Source: Xylanibacter rodentium (GTDB taxonomy: Bacteria > Bacteroidota > Bacteroidia > Bacteroidales > Bacteroidaceae). From it: a DNA stretch of 64,000 nt. Below are positions 45,881-55,522 of this stretch, piece by piece. A program made the translations under genes and the position numbers. The notes under the pieces were generated by a model. The model saw only the letters and a list, made by a program, of their open reading frames with translations. It was not told where the DNA came from and ran no database searches. The first letter of the stretch is position 1, and the number at the start of each line of letters is the position of its first letter. The stretch spans positions 186,001 through 250,000 of the forward strand of contig NZ_JABKKE010000002.1 in the NCBI RefSeq assembly GCF_013166575.1. The letters are read 5' to 3'.

Positions 45881-45885
45881 GGGGT

Positions 45886-45981
45886 GGGCAAGCTACTTAC
45901 ATCGCGCCGCTACAACCAACTACCTTTGCTACGTTCCCGTCCTGGAGGATTCGAAGGGAGCTGGCCGTGCAAGACTTGCCC
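45886..45981 (-). ncRNA. ffs: Signal recognition particle RNA (small, 4.5S type)
   Basis: About 96 nt. The ends pair (GGGCAAG with CTTGCCC). The apical, Ffh-binding region reads CAGGACGGGAACGTAGCA (45927-45944, minus strand), which corresponds to the conserved internal loops and tetraloop of bacterial SRP RNA (AGGNC...GGAA...AGCA). The RNA with Ffh guides nascent membrane proteins to FtsY. A TACCTTTG promoter lies directly upstream and tRNA-Thr follows. Exact ends are estimated from the pairing. Confidence 0.85.
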
Positions 45982-46001
45982 GTCTTTCTTTTAAGCGGAT
46001 G

Positions 46002-46009
46002 CAAAGGTA
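46002..46009 (-). promoter_or_regulatory. -7 element of the SRP RNA-tRNA-Thr transcript
   Basis: TACCTTTG on the minus strand, about 20 nt upstream of the SRP RNA 5' end. A TTGTTT at 46027-46032 may be the -33 element. Confidence 0.65.
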
Positions 46010-46188
46010 GGGAAATAAATTCATAAAACAATCTACTATCCAAACAAACGCATCTTTTTTAACTTATTTTTTCACATGACGGCATATCCTGACAATACAT
46101 AATTCCGAATATCAACCATAAACCACAAACGAGCCATATTCAAATCAATAATATCACATTGTATAACGCTATTCTGAATTTTATTTTG

Positions 46189-46196
46189 TACTTTTG
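46189..46196 (+). promoter_or_regulatory. -7 element upstream of the DUF4199 gene
   Basis: TACTTTTG, 72 nt before the start codon. The -33 element is unclear. Confidence 0.45.
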
Positions 46197-46268
46197 CATG
46201 CAAATAGAATGTTTTGTACACAAACATAAGTATATACCAAATAGAAATCAAAACATACAAAGACTTAG

Positions 46269-46802
46269 ATGACAGCTGAAGAATACATACAACTGAAAGC
46301 TTTCGCCCGCATTGACGGAGCATTGCTGTCCGTGATGTGGATAGCCAGTTTTGCGCTCTATGTAATAGGAATGACAAAACCGATGATGATGATTGGTGGC
46401 ATAATAATAGCCGTCAGTTCTCCTGTTTTTACAGCATCACGTGTCCGTAAATTCCGTGGCATCGCACGATACGGCATCATATCATTCGGCAGAGCCTACA
46501 TCTATTCAATCCTCACGTTTTTCTATGCATCGTTGCTTTTCGCCATTGCCCAATTTGTCTACTTCCAGTTCATCGATGGCGGATACATCATCAGCCAAAT
46601 AACAGAAATGATGTCACAGGAGCCGAACAGACAAGTCATACAAGCATATGGAATGACAGATACCATCAACGAGAGTCTGAGTATAATGACCAAGACCCGT
46701 CCGATAGACTATGCCGTCAATTATCTCACGCTGAACATCATGCTCGGAATGGTACTTGGCCTGCCGATAGCTGCGCTGACAAAAAAGGACGAGAAGCGAT
46801 GA
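46269..46802 (+). CDS. DUF4199 domain membrane protein
   Basis: A 177-residue integral membrane protein with about four hydrophobic segments (about 15-37, 40-58, 72-100 and 150-170). The topology and the FRGIARYGIISFGRAYIYSIL region fit DUF4199, a Bacteroidota family of unknown function. It commonly precedes a GT2 glycosyltransferase, as here (97 nt downstream). It might support the transferase in the membrane, but that rests only on gene order. Confidence 0.75.
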   Translation: MTAEEYIQLKAFARIDGALLSVMWIASFALYVIGMTKPMMMIGGIIIAVSSPVFTASRVRKFRGIARYGIISFGRAYIYSILTFFYASLLFAIAQFVYFQFIDGGYIISQITEMMSQEPNRQVIQAYGMTDTINESLSIMTKTRPIDYAVNYLTLNIMLGMVLGLPIAALTKKDEKR

Positions 46803-46899
46803 CCTTTAGAATTTTGCAGAAGCAGAACCATAAATATGATTCACTTCACAAACCATCTTTAAAACCATCAATTCATAATTAAATTAAGAATTACATACT

Positions 46900-47850
46900 A
46901 TGGATATATCAATTATAGTCCCTCTGTATAACGAAGAGGAATCACTGCCGGAACTTTACGATTGGATAGAACGGGTAATGAAGGCCCATGGCTTCACCTA
47001 TGAAGTGATTTTCGTGAATGACGGTTCTACAGACCGCTCATGGGAAGTAATAACAGAATTGAGCCGCAAATCCGACAGCGTACGAGGAATAAAATTCCGC
47101 CGTAATTACGGAAAGAGTCCTGCACTATACTGCGGATTCGAACAAGCCGAAGGTGATGTGGTCATAACGATGGATGCCGACCTTCAAGACTCCCCCGACG
47201 AGATTCCCGAACTGTACCGGATGATAAAGAAAGACGGATACGACCTTGTGTCCGGTTACAAACAGAAACGTTATGATCCGCTGTCAAAGACCATTCCAAC
47301 CAAGCTGTTCAATGCCACTGCACGCAAAATAAGCGGCATAAAGAATCTGCACGACTTCAACTGCGGACTGAAAGCATACCGCAAAACCGTTGTAAAGAAC
47401 ATCGAGGTATACGGTGAAATGCACCGGTATATACCCTATTTGGCAAAAAATGCCGGTTTCTGCAAAATAGGCGAAAAAGTTGTGCAACATCAGGCACGTA
47501 AGTACGGAACATCGAAGTTTGGACTAAATCGCTTCATAAACGGATATCTCGACCTTATCACTTTGTGGTTTCTCGGTGGTTTCGGTCGCAAGCCCATGCA
47601 CATGTTCGGATTCATGGGTTCGATCATGTTCATGATAGGTTTCATTGCCGCCTGCGTTATCGGTGCCGACAAGCTATATGCTCTTGCCAACAACATACCG
47701 CAACGGCTCATCACAAGTTCACCTTATTTCTACATATCGCTCACGATGATGATTATCGGAACCCAGCTCTTCCTTGCCGGATTCCTCGGAGATCTCATAA
47801 GCCGCTCATCGTCGGGACGCAACGACTATCAGATAGAAGAAAGAGTATGA
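46900..47850 (+). CDS. GT2 glycosyltransferase, DPM1/GtrB-like
   Basis: A 316-residue transferase. The cytoplasmic GT-A domain begins MDISIIVPLYNEEESLPELY, with VNDGSTDRSW (nucleotide-sugar site) and the metal-binding region TMDADLQDSPDEIPEL. Two C-terminal membrane helices (about 230-255 and 270-300) are typical of polyisoprenyl-phosphate sugar transferases. It probably loads a hexose onto a lipid carrier for cell-envelope glycan synthesis. It follows DUF4199 and precedes DUF6452 with 10 nt between. Confidence 0.92.
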   Translation: MDISIIVPLYNEEESLPELYDWIERVMKAHGFTYEVIFVNDGSTDRSWEVITELSRKSDSVRGIKFRRNYGKSPALYCGFEQAEGDVVITMDADLQDSPDEIPELYRMIKKDGYDLVSGYKQKRYDPLSKTIPTKLFNATARKISGIKNLHDFNCGLKAYRKTVVKNIEVYGEMHRYIPYLAKNAGFCKIGEKVVQHQARKYGTSKFGLNRFINGYLDLITLWFLGGFGRKPMHMFGFMGSIMFMIGFIAACVIGADKLYALANNIPQRLITSSPYFYISLTMMIIGTQLFLAGFLGDLISRSSSGRNDYQIEERV

Positions 47851-47860
47851 GCGGAAATTA

Positions 47861-48457
47861 ATGACAGAAGACCGCCTGCAAATCTCATACACCAAACCAC
47901 TTTTTATTATAATGAGAATCAAATCTGCATACGACAAGTCCGAACGGCAACAGACAGGAATACATATCCGACAATATTTTATCTGCCTGTTTCCGTTTTT
48001 ACTTGTGGCCATCATTACAGGATGCTCTTCGATAGACTGTCCGGTACAGAACACAGTGTATACCGTATACAGACTGTATGACAGCGACGGCATCGAAACG
48101 ACTTTGGGCGACACCCTCACCATATACACCACACGTCGCAACGGTACCGACAGCATATTGCTCAACCGCAGCCTCAACACCAAAGAGTTCAATCTGCCCA
48201 TAAGCTATAACGACAATGAGGACACGCTGTTCTTCGAGGTTAAAAATAAAATTGAGACACTCACAGACACTGTATACATCAATAAGGATAACTATCCGCA
48301 CTTCGAGTCAGTGGACTGCAACGCATCGTTCTTTCACGACATCAACAGTGTGAAATGGACCCGTCATGCCATTGACTCCATAGCCATAAACAAGAAATCT
48401 GTTAATTATGACTCGGCAACAGAACATTTCCACATATATTTCAAGAACCGCAATTAG
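47861..48457 (+). CDS. DUF6452 family lipoprotein
   Basis: A 198-residue predicted lipoprotein. A hydrophobic stretch about residues 40-53 ends in the lipobox AIITGCSS, with the conserved DCPVQNTVYTVYRLYD that marks DUF6452. The mature part is beta-rich and has no catalytic motif. The start is uncertain: the first ATG (47861) gives a long n-region, and an internal ATG at 47912 would shorten it. It overlaps the DUF6048 gene by 50 nt. The two families occur as neighbours in Bacteroidales, suggesting a joint envelope role. Confidence 0.75.
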   Translation: MTEDRLQISYTKPLFIIMRIKSAYDKSERQQTGIHIRQYFICLFPFLLVAIITGCSSIDCPVQNTVYTVYRLYDSDGIETTLGDTLTIYTTRRNGTDSILLNRSLNTKEFNLPISYNDNEDTLFFEVKNKIETLTDTVYINKDNYPHFESVDCNASFFHDINSVKWTRHAIDSIAINKKSVNYDSATEHFHIYFKNRN

Positions 48458-49100
48458 CCTGATTCTCCTTGCAACGACACTCTTACCCGCCGGTGCACAA
48501 AACAAGACGTTCACCATACAGAACGATTCCGTACCGCTGTTCAACGGTTTTGCCGTGTCGTTCGACCTCGTCGGACCAGCCATGCAGGCACTTGGCGACT
48601 ATGGCGAATTTGAGGCTGCACTGCGCATCAACCTTCACGATCAGTATTTCCCCATCTTCGAAATGGGCTACGGATGCGCCGAGCACGACGACGAAGTGAC
48701 AGGCATATACTACAAGACTGCTGCCCCCTACTTCAAATTGGGCTGCGATCTCAATCTGCTCCGCAACAAACACGCTCCCAACCGCCTCTACGGAGGCTTA
48801 CGATACGCATTCACAGCATACAACGTTGACATTTCGCGCGACGACATAACCGATCCTGTGTGGGGAACCACCACAAACTTTGCCGTCAACGGCGACAAAT
48901 GCAACCAGCATTGGGCCGAAATTGTCTTCGGACTCGATGCAAAAATATTTGGACCACTACATATGGGATGGATGTTCCGCTACAAGCGCCGCCTGTTTCA
49001 CAAAGATCCGAGTGTCGGGAACGCATGGTATGTGCCAGGCTACGGCATATACGGTGACACCCGTCTTGGTGCCAACTTCAACATAATCATAGACATATAA
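48408..49100 (+). CDS. DUF6048 family outer-membrane-like protein
   Basis: A 230-residue exported protein (signal about 1-30, ending TLLPAGAQ). The mature part is rich in alternating beta-strand patterns (e.g. GYGCAEHDDEVTGIYYKTAAPYF split around 85-107, LYGGLRYAFTAYNVDI) and ends GDTRLGANFNIIIDI. It looks like a small outer-membrane beta-barrel of family DUF6048. The function is unknown. It starts 50 nt inside the DUF6452 gene in a different frame, and the signal peptide supports this start. Confidence 0.75.
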   Translation: MTRQQNISTYISRTAISLILLATTLLPAGAQNKTFTIQNDSVPLFNGFAVSFDLVGPAMQALGDYGEFEAALRINLHDQYFPIFEMGYGCAEHDDEVTGIYYKTAAPYFKLGCDLNLLRNKHAPNRLYGGLRYAFTAYNVDISRDDITDPVWGTTTNFAVNGDKCNQHWAEIVFGLDAKIFGPLHMGWMFRYKRRLFHKDPSVGNAWYVPGYGIYGDTRLGANFNIIIDI

Positions 49101-49115
49101 ATACCCGAGTGTTAC

Positions 49116-50165
49116 ATGAACAACGAACTGCGAAACAAACGTAAAAAACTAATATGGCAACTGCCGTTTCTCGCCTTTCTCATCATTGGCACAATACTCA
49201 TCATCAGCCGTCAGCGCTCAACGCCATATCAACATGACAATGGATTCGTATTCGGTACGGTATACTCAATCACATACCAAAGTGAAAACAATCTGAAAAA
49301 AGAAATTGAAGCCGAATTGAAGAAAGTAGACAAATCCCTGTCCACTTTCAATCCAAAGTCCACCATATCAAGAATAAACAGTGGAAAAAGTACCGCTACA
49401 GACAGCATGTTCATCGAAGTCTTCCGTATTGCCCAACGCATATCCGATGAAACTGATGGCGCATTCGATATCACCGTAGCCCCACTTGTCAATGCCTGGG
49501 GATTCGGATTTAAGAATAATAACACTCCCACCCCACAGACCATAGACAGCCTGCAACATTTTGTAAGCTACAGAAAAGTAAAAGAAATAGCCGGACCTGA
49601 CGGCAGACCAACCATCAAAAAAACAGACAGCCGGCTGATGCTCGACTGCGGAGCAATTGCCAAAGGCTACGGTAGTGATGTGGTGGCCGGACTGTTGCGC
49701 AACCATGGCATAACAAATTTCATGATAGAAATCGGCGGTGAAATAGTAACGAGCGGCATCAACGAAAAACGCGTGGCATGGAAGATTGGTGTCACCAAGC
49801 CTACAGAGGACTCGCTGAACACAACAAACGAAATACAGACCATACTCAACGTCACCGACAAGGCTATGGCCACGAGCGGAAACTATCGAAACTTCTATTA
49901 TAAAAACGGTAAGCGCTTTGCCCACACCATCGACCCACGCACAGGCTATCCTGTCCAACACAACATATTATCGGCCACAGTACTCGCTGACAGTTGCACT
50001 ATTGCAGACGCCTATGCCACATCGTTCATGGTGATGGGACTGGAAAAATCACAGAAGATTTTAGCACGCCATCCTGAACTTATGGCCTATCTGATATATT
50101 CTGACGAACATGGCAGCAACGCTGTATGGTTCTCGCCGTCACTGAAAGACAAGATTAACAAATAG
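49116..50165 (+). CDS. apbE: FAD:protein FMN transferase (ApbE)
   Basis: A 349-residue flavin transferase that attaches FMN from FAD to threonine in envelope flavoproteins such as NqrB/NqrC or RnfG. One N-terminal membrane helix (about 13-32) replaces the lipobox of many ApbE proteins. Motifs: FGTVYSITYQ, DGAFDITVAPLVNAWGFG, LDCGAIAKGYGSDVVAG, IEIGGEI, and the C-terminal HTIDPRTGYPV and ADSCTIADAYAT. No Nqr/Rnf genes are in the window. A Crp/Fnr gene follows after 19 nt. Confidence 0.94.
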   Translation: MNNELRNKRKKLIWQLPFLAFLIIGTILIISRQRSTPYQHDNGFVFGTVYSITYQSENNLKKEIEAELKKVDKSLSTFNPKSTISRINSGKSTATDSMFIEVFRIAQRISDETDGAFDITVAPLVNAWGFGFKNNNTPTPQTIDSLQHFVSYRKVKEIAGPDGRPTIKKTDSRLMLDCGAIAKGYGSDVVAGLLRNHGITNFMIEIGGEIVTSGINEKRVAWKIGVTKPTEDSLNTTNEIQTILNVTDKAMATSGNYRNFYYKNGKRFAHTIDPRTGYPVQHNILSATVLADSCTIADAYATSFMVMGLEKSQKILARHPELMAYLIYSDEHGSNAVWFSPSLKDKINK

Positions 50166-50184
50166 ACGAAGGTACGTCAATAAT

Positions 50185-50862
50185 ATGCCAAAACTGCAAC
50201 TATACGACAAACTGCTGCAATTCCCGATGTTTCAAGGAATGAGTCGTGCCGATCTTTTACAGATGGTAACACACACAAGACTTGATTTCGTGAAGTTTCC
50301 GGAGGGCAAACGGATATTAAAAACTGGAGAACGTTGCGACCGGTTCTACTTTTTGATAAACGGAGCACTAAAGATAGAGACTGCATCTGAAGACCATGGC
50401 TATACCGTCAGCGAAGAGATAACTGCTCCATATATAATACAGCCAGAATGTATATTTGGATTATCTTTGCGCTTCCGTAGTACCGTACAGACGCTTACAG
50501 ACACCAATCTTATCACCATCGACAAAAAAGAAATTGTCAACCTTACGGAAAATTTCATCGTTTTCCGCCTAAATATGCTCAACATGTTTGCCATGAATAT
50601 TCAAAAACAGATACTCACACAATGGCAATCCCCTCCGAAAAGCCTGGAAGAACGAATTGTACGGTTTTTCAGTGTCCACTGCCAGCAACCCACAGGCAAA
50701 AAAACAGTATCTATATATATGGAACGGCTGGCAGCCGAAGTCAACGACAGCCGGCTCGATATATCGCGCGCATTAAATAAAATGCAAAACGAAGGACTGC
50801 TTCAACTGAGCCGCGGACGAATCACCATTCCGGCACTCGAAAAACTTATATCCGGAATCTGA
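50185..50862 (+). CDS. Crp/Fnr-family transcriptional regulator
   Basis: 225 residues. An N-terminal cyclic-nucleotide-binding-type beta-barrel (about 15-120; FPEGKRILKTGERCDRFYFL, NGALKI) is followed by a dimer helix. A C-terminal winged helix (about 150-222) has MERLAAEVNDSRLDISRALN as recognition region. No Fnr-type cysteine cluster is seen, so oxygen sensing by an Fe-S centre is unlikely. The ligand is unknown. It is close behind apbE (19 nt) and may be in its transcript. Confidence 0.88.
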   Translation: MPKLQLYDKLLQFPMFQGMSRADLLQMVTHTRLDFVKFPEGKRILKTGERCDRFYFLINGALKIETASEDHGYTVSEEITAPYIIQPECIFGLSLRFRSTVQTLTDTNLITIDKKEIVNLTENFIVFRLNMLNMFAMNIQKQILTQWQSPPKSLEERIVRFFSVHCQQPTGKKTVSIYMERLAAEVNDSRLDISRALNKMQNEGLLQLSRGRITIPALEKLISGI

Positions 50863-51083
50863 TTAACCGGAACCATGGAATGCTTTTGAACATAAAGGTA
50901 TAAATGACCTCTCGTCTGCTTACATATCTCTATTCCCGAATATGTTTTTATGTCTAAAAATCATTTATACCCCAAATATCTATATCATAAAATATCTTTA
51001 TGCCGGTATTTACAATTCATCGTAACTCACGTTATTTAAATTTAATTTTTTACTATATATTAATGTATAAATGATATTTTTAT

Positions 51084-51091
51084 TAACTTTG
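51084..51091 (+). promoter_or_regulatory. -7 element of the M3 peptidase gene
   Basis: TAACTTTG, 34 nt before the start. The 263-nt gap before it is AT-rich with no gene. Confidence 0.55.
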
Positions 51092-51125
51092 CAATAATTT
51101 AAAATGCGAAATATATCAATTCATT

Positions 51126-53210
51126 ATGAGCGAGAATATAGTTGGAAACAAAGAACACAAGAATCCTTTTTTTGAACCATACAACACACCGCATGATACG
51201 GTACCATTCGACCGCATACGCCTTGAAGATTTTGAAGAGGCATTCATCGAAGGCATACGGCGTGACAACGAACAAATAGAAAAGACTATAAACAATCCTG
51301 AAAAACCAACATTCGACAACACCATAATAAACAAGGATGAAAAAGATACGCGCGAAGGCTACTACGACCTTCTCTCACGTGTATCGACAGTGTTCTTCAA
51401 CATGCTGAGCGCCGAGACCAACGACGCTCTTGACGCATTAGCACAGAAAATACAGCCAATACTAACCCAACATGCCAATGACGTGAGACTGAATCGACAG
51501 CTGTTTGAAAGAATACAAACCGTACACAGGCATCACCTCAGGCTGACACCTGAGGAAAAGCGGCTGCTCGACGACTGCTACGACGGATTTGTGCGCAGTG
51601 GTGCCTTATTGAACGACGAAGGCAAGGAACGTTTACGTCAGCTTACAGAAGAGGCCAGCATGCTGTCGCTTCAATTCTCACAGAATCTACTGAAAGAAAA
51701 CAAGGCTTTCACACTACACATAACCGAAGAGACCGACCTTGACGGACTGCCGGAAACGGCACGCGAGGCAGCTGCACGCGAGGCACGCGAGCAAGAAAAG
51801 GCAGGATGGCTCTTTACACTCGACCATCCAAGTTTCGGACCATTCATGACATATTCTACACACCGAGAGTTGCGCCGCAAGATGTACATGGCCAAAAACA
51901 CCGAATGTACACACGACAACAGTGAAAACAACATCGAGATTTGCAAACGCATTGTCAATCTGCGCCGTGAGATAGCCCAACTTCTTGGATACAAAACCTA
52001 CGCTGACTATGTGCTGAAACGCCGCATGGCCACAAACAAGCGCAACGTCTACCGGTTGCTTGACCAGTTGATAGACGCCTATCGCCCCACGGCACTGAAA
52101 GAAGTGGCCGATATAGAAAAAATGGCTCGCAAAACCGAAGGCCAATCGTTCGTGATGCAACCATGGGATTTCAGCTACTACTCTCACAAACTACAACTCA
52201 AGCGCTTCAATCTTGACTCAGAAATGTTGCGCCCGTATTTCGAACTGTCACGGGTAATCGACGGGGTTTTCGGATTGGCCAACCGCCTATACGGCATCAC
52301 ATTCAAGGAAAACACGGACATTCCAGTATACCATCCCGATGTAAAGGCATACGAAGTCTTCGACGAGGACGGTTCGTATCTGGCAGTGTTCTATGCCGAC
52401 TTCCACCCGCGCAAGGGGAAACAGGGCGGAGCATGGATGACAGAGTATCAGGGACAGTGGATTGACCGTAAGGGAGTGAACGTGCGTCCACACGTGAGCG
52501 TGGTGATGAATCTGACAAAACCGACCGATGAAAAACCGGCCCTGCTCACATTGGGCGAGGTCGAGACGTTCCTACACGAATTCGGGCACTCTCTGCACGG
52601 CATTTTTGCCAACACGCGCTTCGAAAGTCTCAGCGGAACAAACGTTTGGTGGGACTTCGTGGAATTGCCATCACAGTTCATGGAAAACTATTCCGTAGAA
52701 AAAGACTTTCTACGTACATTCGCAGTACACTACAAGACTGGCGAGCCGCTACCGGACGAACTTATAGAACGCATCGTGAAGAGCCGCAATTTCATGGCGG
52801 CCTACGGATGTCTGAGGCAGGTCAGTTTCGGACTGCTTGATATGGCATACTACACACGCAAAGAACCATTTGACGAAGACATCGTCGCATTTGAGAAGAA
52901 AGCTTGGGAGAAGGCCATAGTTCTGCCGCAATTGCCCGACACATGCATGACAGTGCAGTTCGGACACATAATGTCAGGTGGCTATGCTGCAGGATATTAC
53001 AGCTACAAATGGGCCGAGGTGCTTGACGCCGATGCTTTCAGCGTATTCAAGAAAAACGGAATCTTCGACCGAGCCACGGCACGCCGCTTCCGCGATTGCA
53101 TCCTATCAAAGGGCGGAACAGAACATCCCATGGAACTTTACAAGAAATTCCGTGGCAGCGAACCGACCATAGATGCACTTCTGAAGAGAAACGGTATCAG
53201 AAAATCATGA
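51126..53210 (+). CDS. M3-family metallopeptidase (oligopeptidase A/Dcp type)
   Basis: A 694-residue zinc oligopeptidase. The zinc motif is HEFGHSLHG with H484, E485 and H488; a further acidic ligand lies shortly after (VWWDFVELPSQFMENY). No signal peptide is present, so it acts in the cytoplasm on short peptides. Residues such as GQWIDRKGVNVRPHVSVV and FGHIMSGGYAAGYYSYKWAE match the family's C-terminal half. It starts a run with the dCMP deaminase, S41 protease and 5-FTHF cyclo-ligase genes. Confidence 0.94.
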   Translation: MSENIVGNKEHKNPFFEPYNTPHDTVPFDRIRLEDFEEAFIEGIRRDNEQIEKTINNPEKPTFDNTIINKDEKDTREGYYDLLSRVSTVFFNMLSAETNDALDALAQKIQPILTQHANDVRLNRQLFERIQTVHRHHLRLTPEEKRLLDDCYDGFVRSGALLNDEGKERLRQLTEEASMLSLQFSQNLLKENKAFTLHITEETDLDGLPETAREAAAREAREQEKAGWLFTLDHPSFGPFMTYSTHRELRRKMYMAKNTECTHDNSENNIEICKRIVNLRREIAQLLGYKTYADYVLKRRMATNKRNVYRLLDQLIDAYRPTALKEVADIEKMARKTEGQSFVMQPWDFSYYSHKLQLKRFNLDSEMLRPYFELSRVIDGVFGLANRLYGITFKENTDIPVYHPDVKAYEVFDEDGSYLAVFYADFHPRKGKQGGAWMTEYQGQWIDRKGVNVRPHVSVVMNLTKPTDEKPALLTLGEVETFLHEFGHSLHGIFANTRFESLSGTNVWWDFVELPSQFMENYSVEKDFLRTFAVHYKTGEPLPDELIERIVKSRNFMAAYGCLRQVSFGLLDMAYYTRKEPFDEDIVAFEKKAWEKAIVLPQLPDTCMTVQFGHIMSGGYAAGYYSYKWAEVLDADAFSVFKKNGIFDRATARRFRDCILSKGGTEHPMELYKKFRGSEPTIDALLKRNGIRKS

Positions 53211-53265
53211 ATTATTATTTATGGGTCTTGACACAACGCAATAACAAAAGCAAAAAAAACAAAAG

Positions 53266-53712
53266 ATGACCAAAGAGGAGGAAAAACAGCAATTGCTCGA
53301 CCTGCGCTATCTGCGCATGGCACGCATCTGGGCAGAGAACAGCTACTGCCAGAGACGTAAGGTAGGGGCATTGGTCGTAAAGAACAAAATGATAATAAGC
53401 GACGGATACAATGGCACACCAAGCGGTTTTGACAACGTGTGCGAGGACTCCGCCAACATAACACTTCCCTACGTACTACACGCCGAGGCCAACGCCATTA
53501 CCAAACTTGCCCGAAGTTCGAACAACAGCGAGGGAGCAACACTATATGTAACGGCATCGCCATGTATAGAATGCTCAAAGCTCATAATACAGGCCGGTAT
53601 AAAGCGTGTAGTATACGGCGAACACTACAGACTGGAAGACGGCATAAAACTCTTGGAACGGGCCAACATAGAAGTGAAATATCTCAACCCGGACGACATC
53701 GACGGTATGTGA
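53266..53712 (+). CDS. Deoxycytidylate deaminase family protein
   Basis: A 148-residue zinc deaminase: HAEANAI (zinc His and catalytic Glu) and the PCIECSK motif (two zinc Cys). An additional ISDGYNGTPSGFDNVC stretch is typical of dCMP deaminase/ComEB. It converts dCMP to dUMP, feeding thymidylate synthesis. The neighbouring 5-FTHF cyclo-ligase is also in folate/thymidylate metabolism. The reading frame of the next gene is open across its 3' half but starts later. Confidence 0.92.
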   Translation: MTKEEEKQQLLDLRYLRMARIWAENSYCQRRKVGALVVKNKMIISDGYNGTPSGFDNVCEDSANITLPYVLHAEANAITKLARSSNNSEGATLYVTASPCIECSKLIIQAGIKRVVYGEHYRLEDGIKLLERANIEVKYLNPDDIDGM

Positions 53713-53762
53713 AAACATGGATGCGCACTACAACACACCTGAATCCAAACAAAAAAAACGAC

Positions 53763-55481
53763 ATGAGCAAGAATAAATCCAACCGCATGATGCCACTTAT
53801 TATGGCATTATGCGTAATTGCAGGAATACTAATAGGAACATTCTACGCAAACCACTTTTCAGGCAATAGGCTGAGTATAATCAACTCAAGCAGTAACAAA
53901 CTGAACAATCTGCTACACATCGTTGACGATCAATATGTGGACACCGTCAACGTGAATCAGCTTGTAGAGGGCGCCATGCCGCAGATTCTCTCAGAGCTCG
54001 ACCCTCACTCGGTGTATATCAGTGCCAAGGACGTGCAGATAGTGAACGACGACCTGAAAGGTTCGTTCTCTGGAGTCGGGATAGAGTTTACCATACGCAA
54101 AGATACAATACGCGTGCAGAATGTCGTCAACAACGGACCGGCAGAGCGCGCCGGAGTAATCGCCGGTGACAAGATTGTAAGCGTGGACGACACTGTTTTC
54201 GTAGGCAAAAAAGTGACCAACGAAGAGGCCATGCACAAACTGAAAGGTCCAAAGGACACGAAAGTAAAACTGGGCATATTGCGCTACGGTGAAAACAAGG
54301 TGAGACAGATAACCGTAACACGAGGTGACATCCCGCAACATAGCATCAGTGCCACATATATGCTCGACGAGACGACCGGATATATAAAGATAAAGAATTT
54401 CGGAGAGAACACCTATCCGGATATGCTTATATCACTGGCACAATTGTCTCAGGAGAATTTTCGCAACCTGGTTATTGATCTTCGCGGAAACACCGGCGGT
54501 TATCTTGCATCAGCAGTGCAGATAGCAAATGAATTTCTGCCCAAAGGCCGATTGATAGTTTACACCCAGGGCCGCAAATCTCCACGGCAGGAATATCGCA
54601 GTGACGGACGTGGCAGTTATCAGCAGATACCGTTAGTGGTGCTTATAGACGAGGGATCTGCATCGGCATCAGAGATTCTTGCAGGAGCAATCCAGGACAA
54701 TGACCGTGGAACAATCATAGGCCGCCGTTCATTCGGCAAAGGTCTTGTGCAGCAGCCGATTGCTTTCAACGACGGGTCGATGATACGTCTCACGATAGCA
54801 CGCTACTATACTCCGGCTGGTCGATGCATACAGAAGCCATACACTTCAGGGGCAGACAAAAGCTACGAGGAGGACCTCGTCAGCCGCTATCAGCACGGCG
54901 AGTTCTTCACTCAGGACAGCATCAAGCACACCGGACCCGAATATCACACGCATATAGGCCGCACGGTATATGGCGGTGGCGGCATCACACCTGACATATT
55001 TGTACCCGAGGACACCATCGGCATTACATCCTATTATAAGGAAGCAAGCATGTCGGGACTCATCATGCAGTTTGCCTACTCATATACTGACGACAACCGT
55101 ACCACATTGGGCAAGTTCAATGACATGAAAGAGATATCCGAATATCTAAACAAGCAGAACATTGTGGAGAAATTTGCCGTATATGCCAACAAGAACGGAC
55201 TGCGCCGCCGCAATCTGATGATAAACAAATCGCACAAACTGCTTGAGCGTTTCATCAATAGCAGGATAATATACAATATCCTCAATGAGCAGGAATGGAT
55301 AGACTACCTCAACCATGATGATCCGACCATACTGAAGGCTCTGGATGTATTCAAGAAGAATGAGGCTTTTCCGAAAAAGCCGGAGAATAAATCAGGTAGC
55401 AAGAAACAAACAGCCATGGTCTCACCGTCATACGACTATCACAGTACTCACGTACGCGGAACAGTGATGGCCAATGTATGA
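53763..55481 (+). CDS. S41-family C-terminal processing peptidase with PDZ domain
   Basis: A 572-residue periplasmic serine protease tethered by an N-terminal helix (about 10-30). The PDZ domain lies at about 85-170 (GVGIEFTIRKDTIRVQNVVN, GDKIVSVDDTVFVG). The catalytic core has IDEGSASASEILAGAIQDN (Ser in the SASASE motif, about 299-303) and the general-base Lys326 in RSFGKGLVQQP. The open frame runs upstream to 53439 but is the shadow of the deaminase there. ATG 53763 (MSKNKSNRMM) gives the membrane anchor. It trims C-termini of envelope proteins. Confidence 0.94.
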   Translation: MSKNKSNRMMPLIMALCVIAGILIGTFYANHFSGNRLSIINSSSNKLNNLLHIVDDQYVDTVNVNQLVEGAMPQILSELDPHSVYISAKDVQIVNDDLKGSFSGVGIEFTIRKDTIRVQNVVNNGPAERAGVIAGDKIVSVDDTVFVGKKVTNEEAMHKLKGPKDTKVKLGILRYGENKVRQITVTRGDIPQHSISATYMLDETTGYIKIKNFGENTYPDMLISLAQLSQENFRNLVIDLRGNTGGYLASAVQIANEFLPKGRLIVYTQGRKSPRQEYRSDGRGSYQQIPLVVLIDEGSASASEILAGAIQDNDRGTIIGRRSFGKGLVQQPIAFNDGSMIRLTIARYYTPAGRCIQKPYTSGADKSYEEDLVSRYQHGEFFTQDSIKHTGPEYHTHIGRTVYGGGGITPDIFVPEDTIGITSYYKEASMSGLIMQFAYSYTDDNRTTLGKFNDMKEISEYLNKQNIVEKFAVYANKNGLRRRNLMINKSHKLLERFINSRIIYNILNEQEWIDYLNHDDPTILKALDVFKKNEAFPKKPENKSGSKKQTAMVSPSYDYHSTHVRGTVMANV

Positions 55482-55522
55482 AAAGACAGTGACAGAATTA
55501 TCTTGTTTTTCAGCTAACCGCA

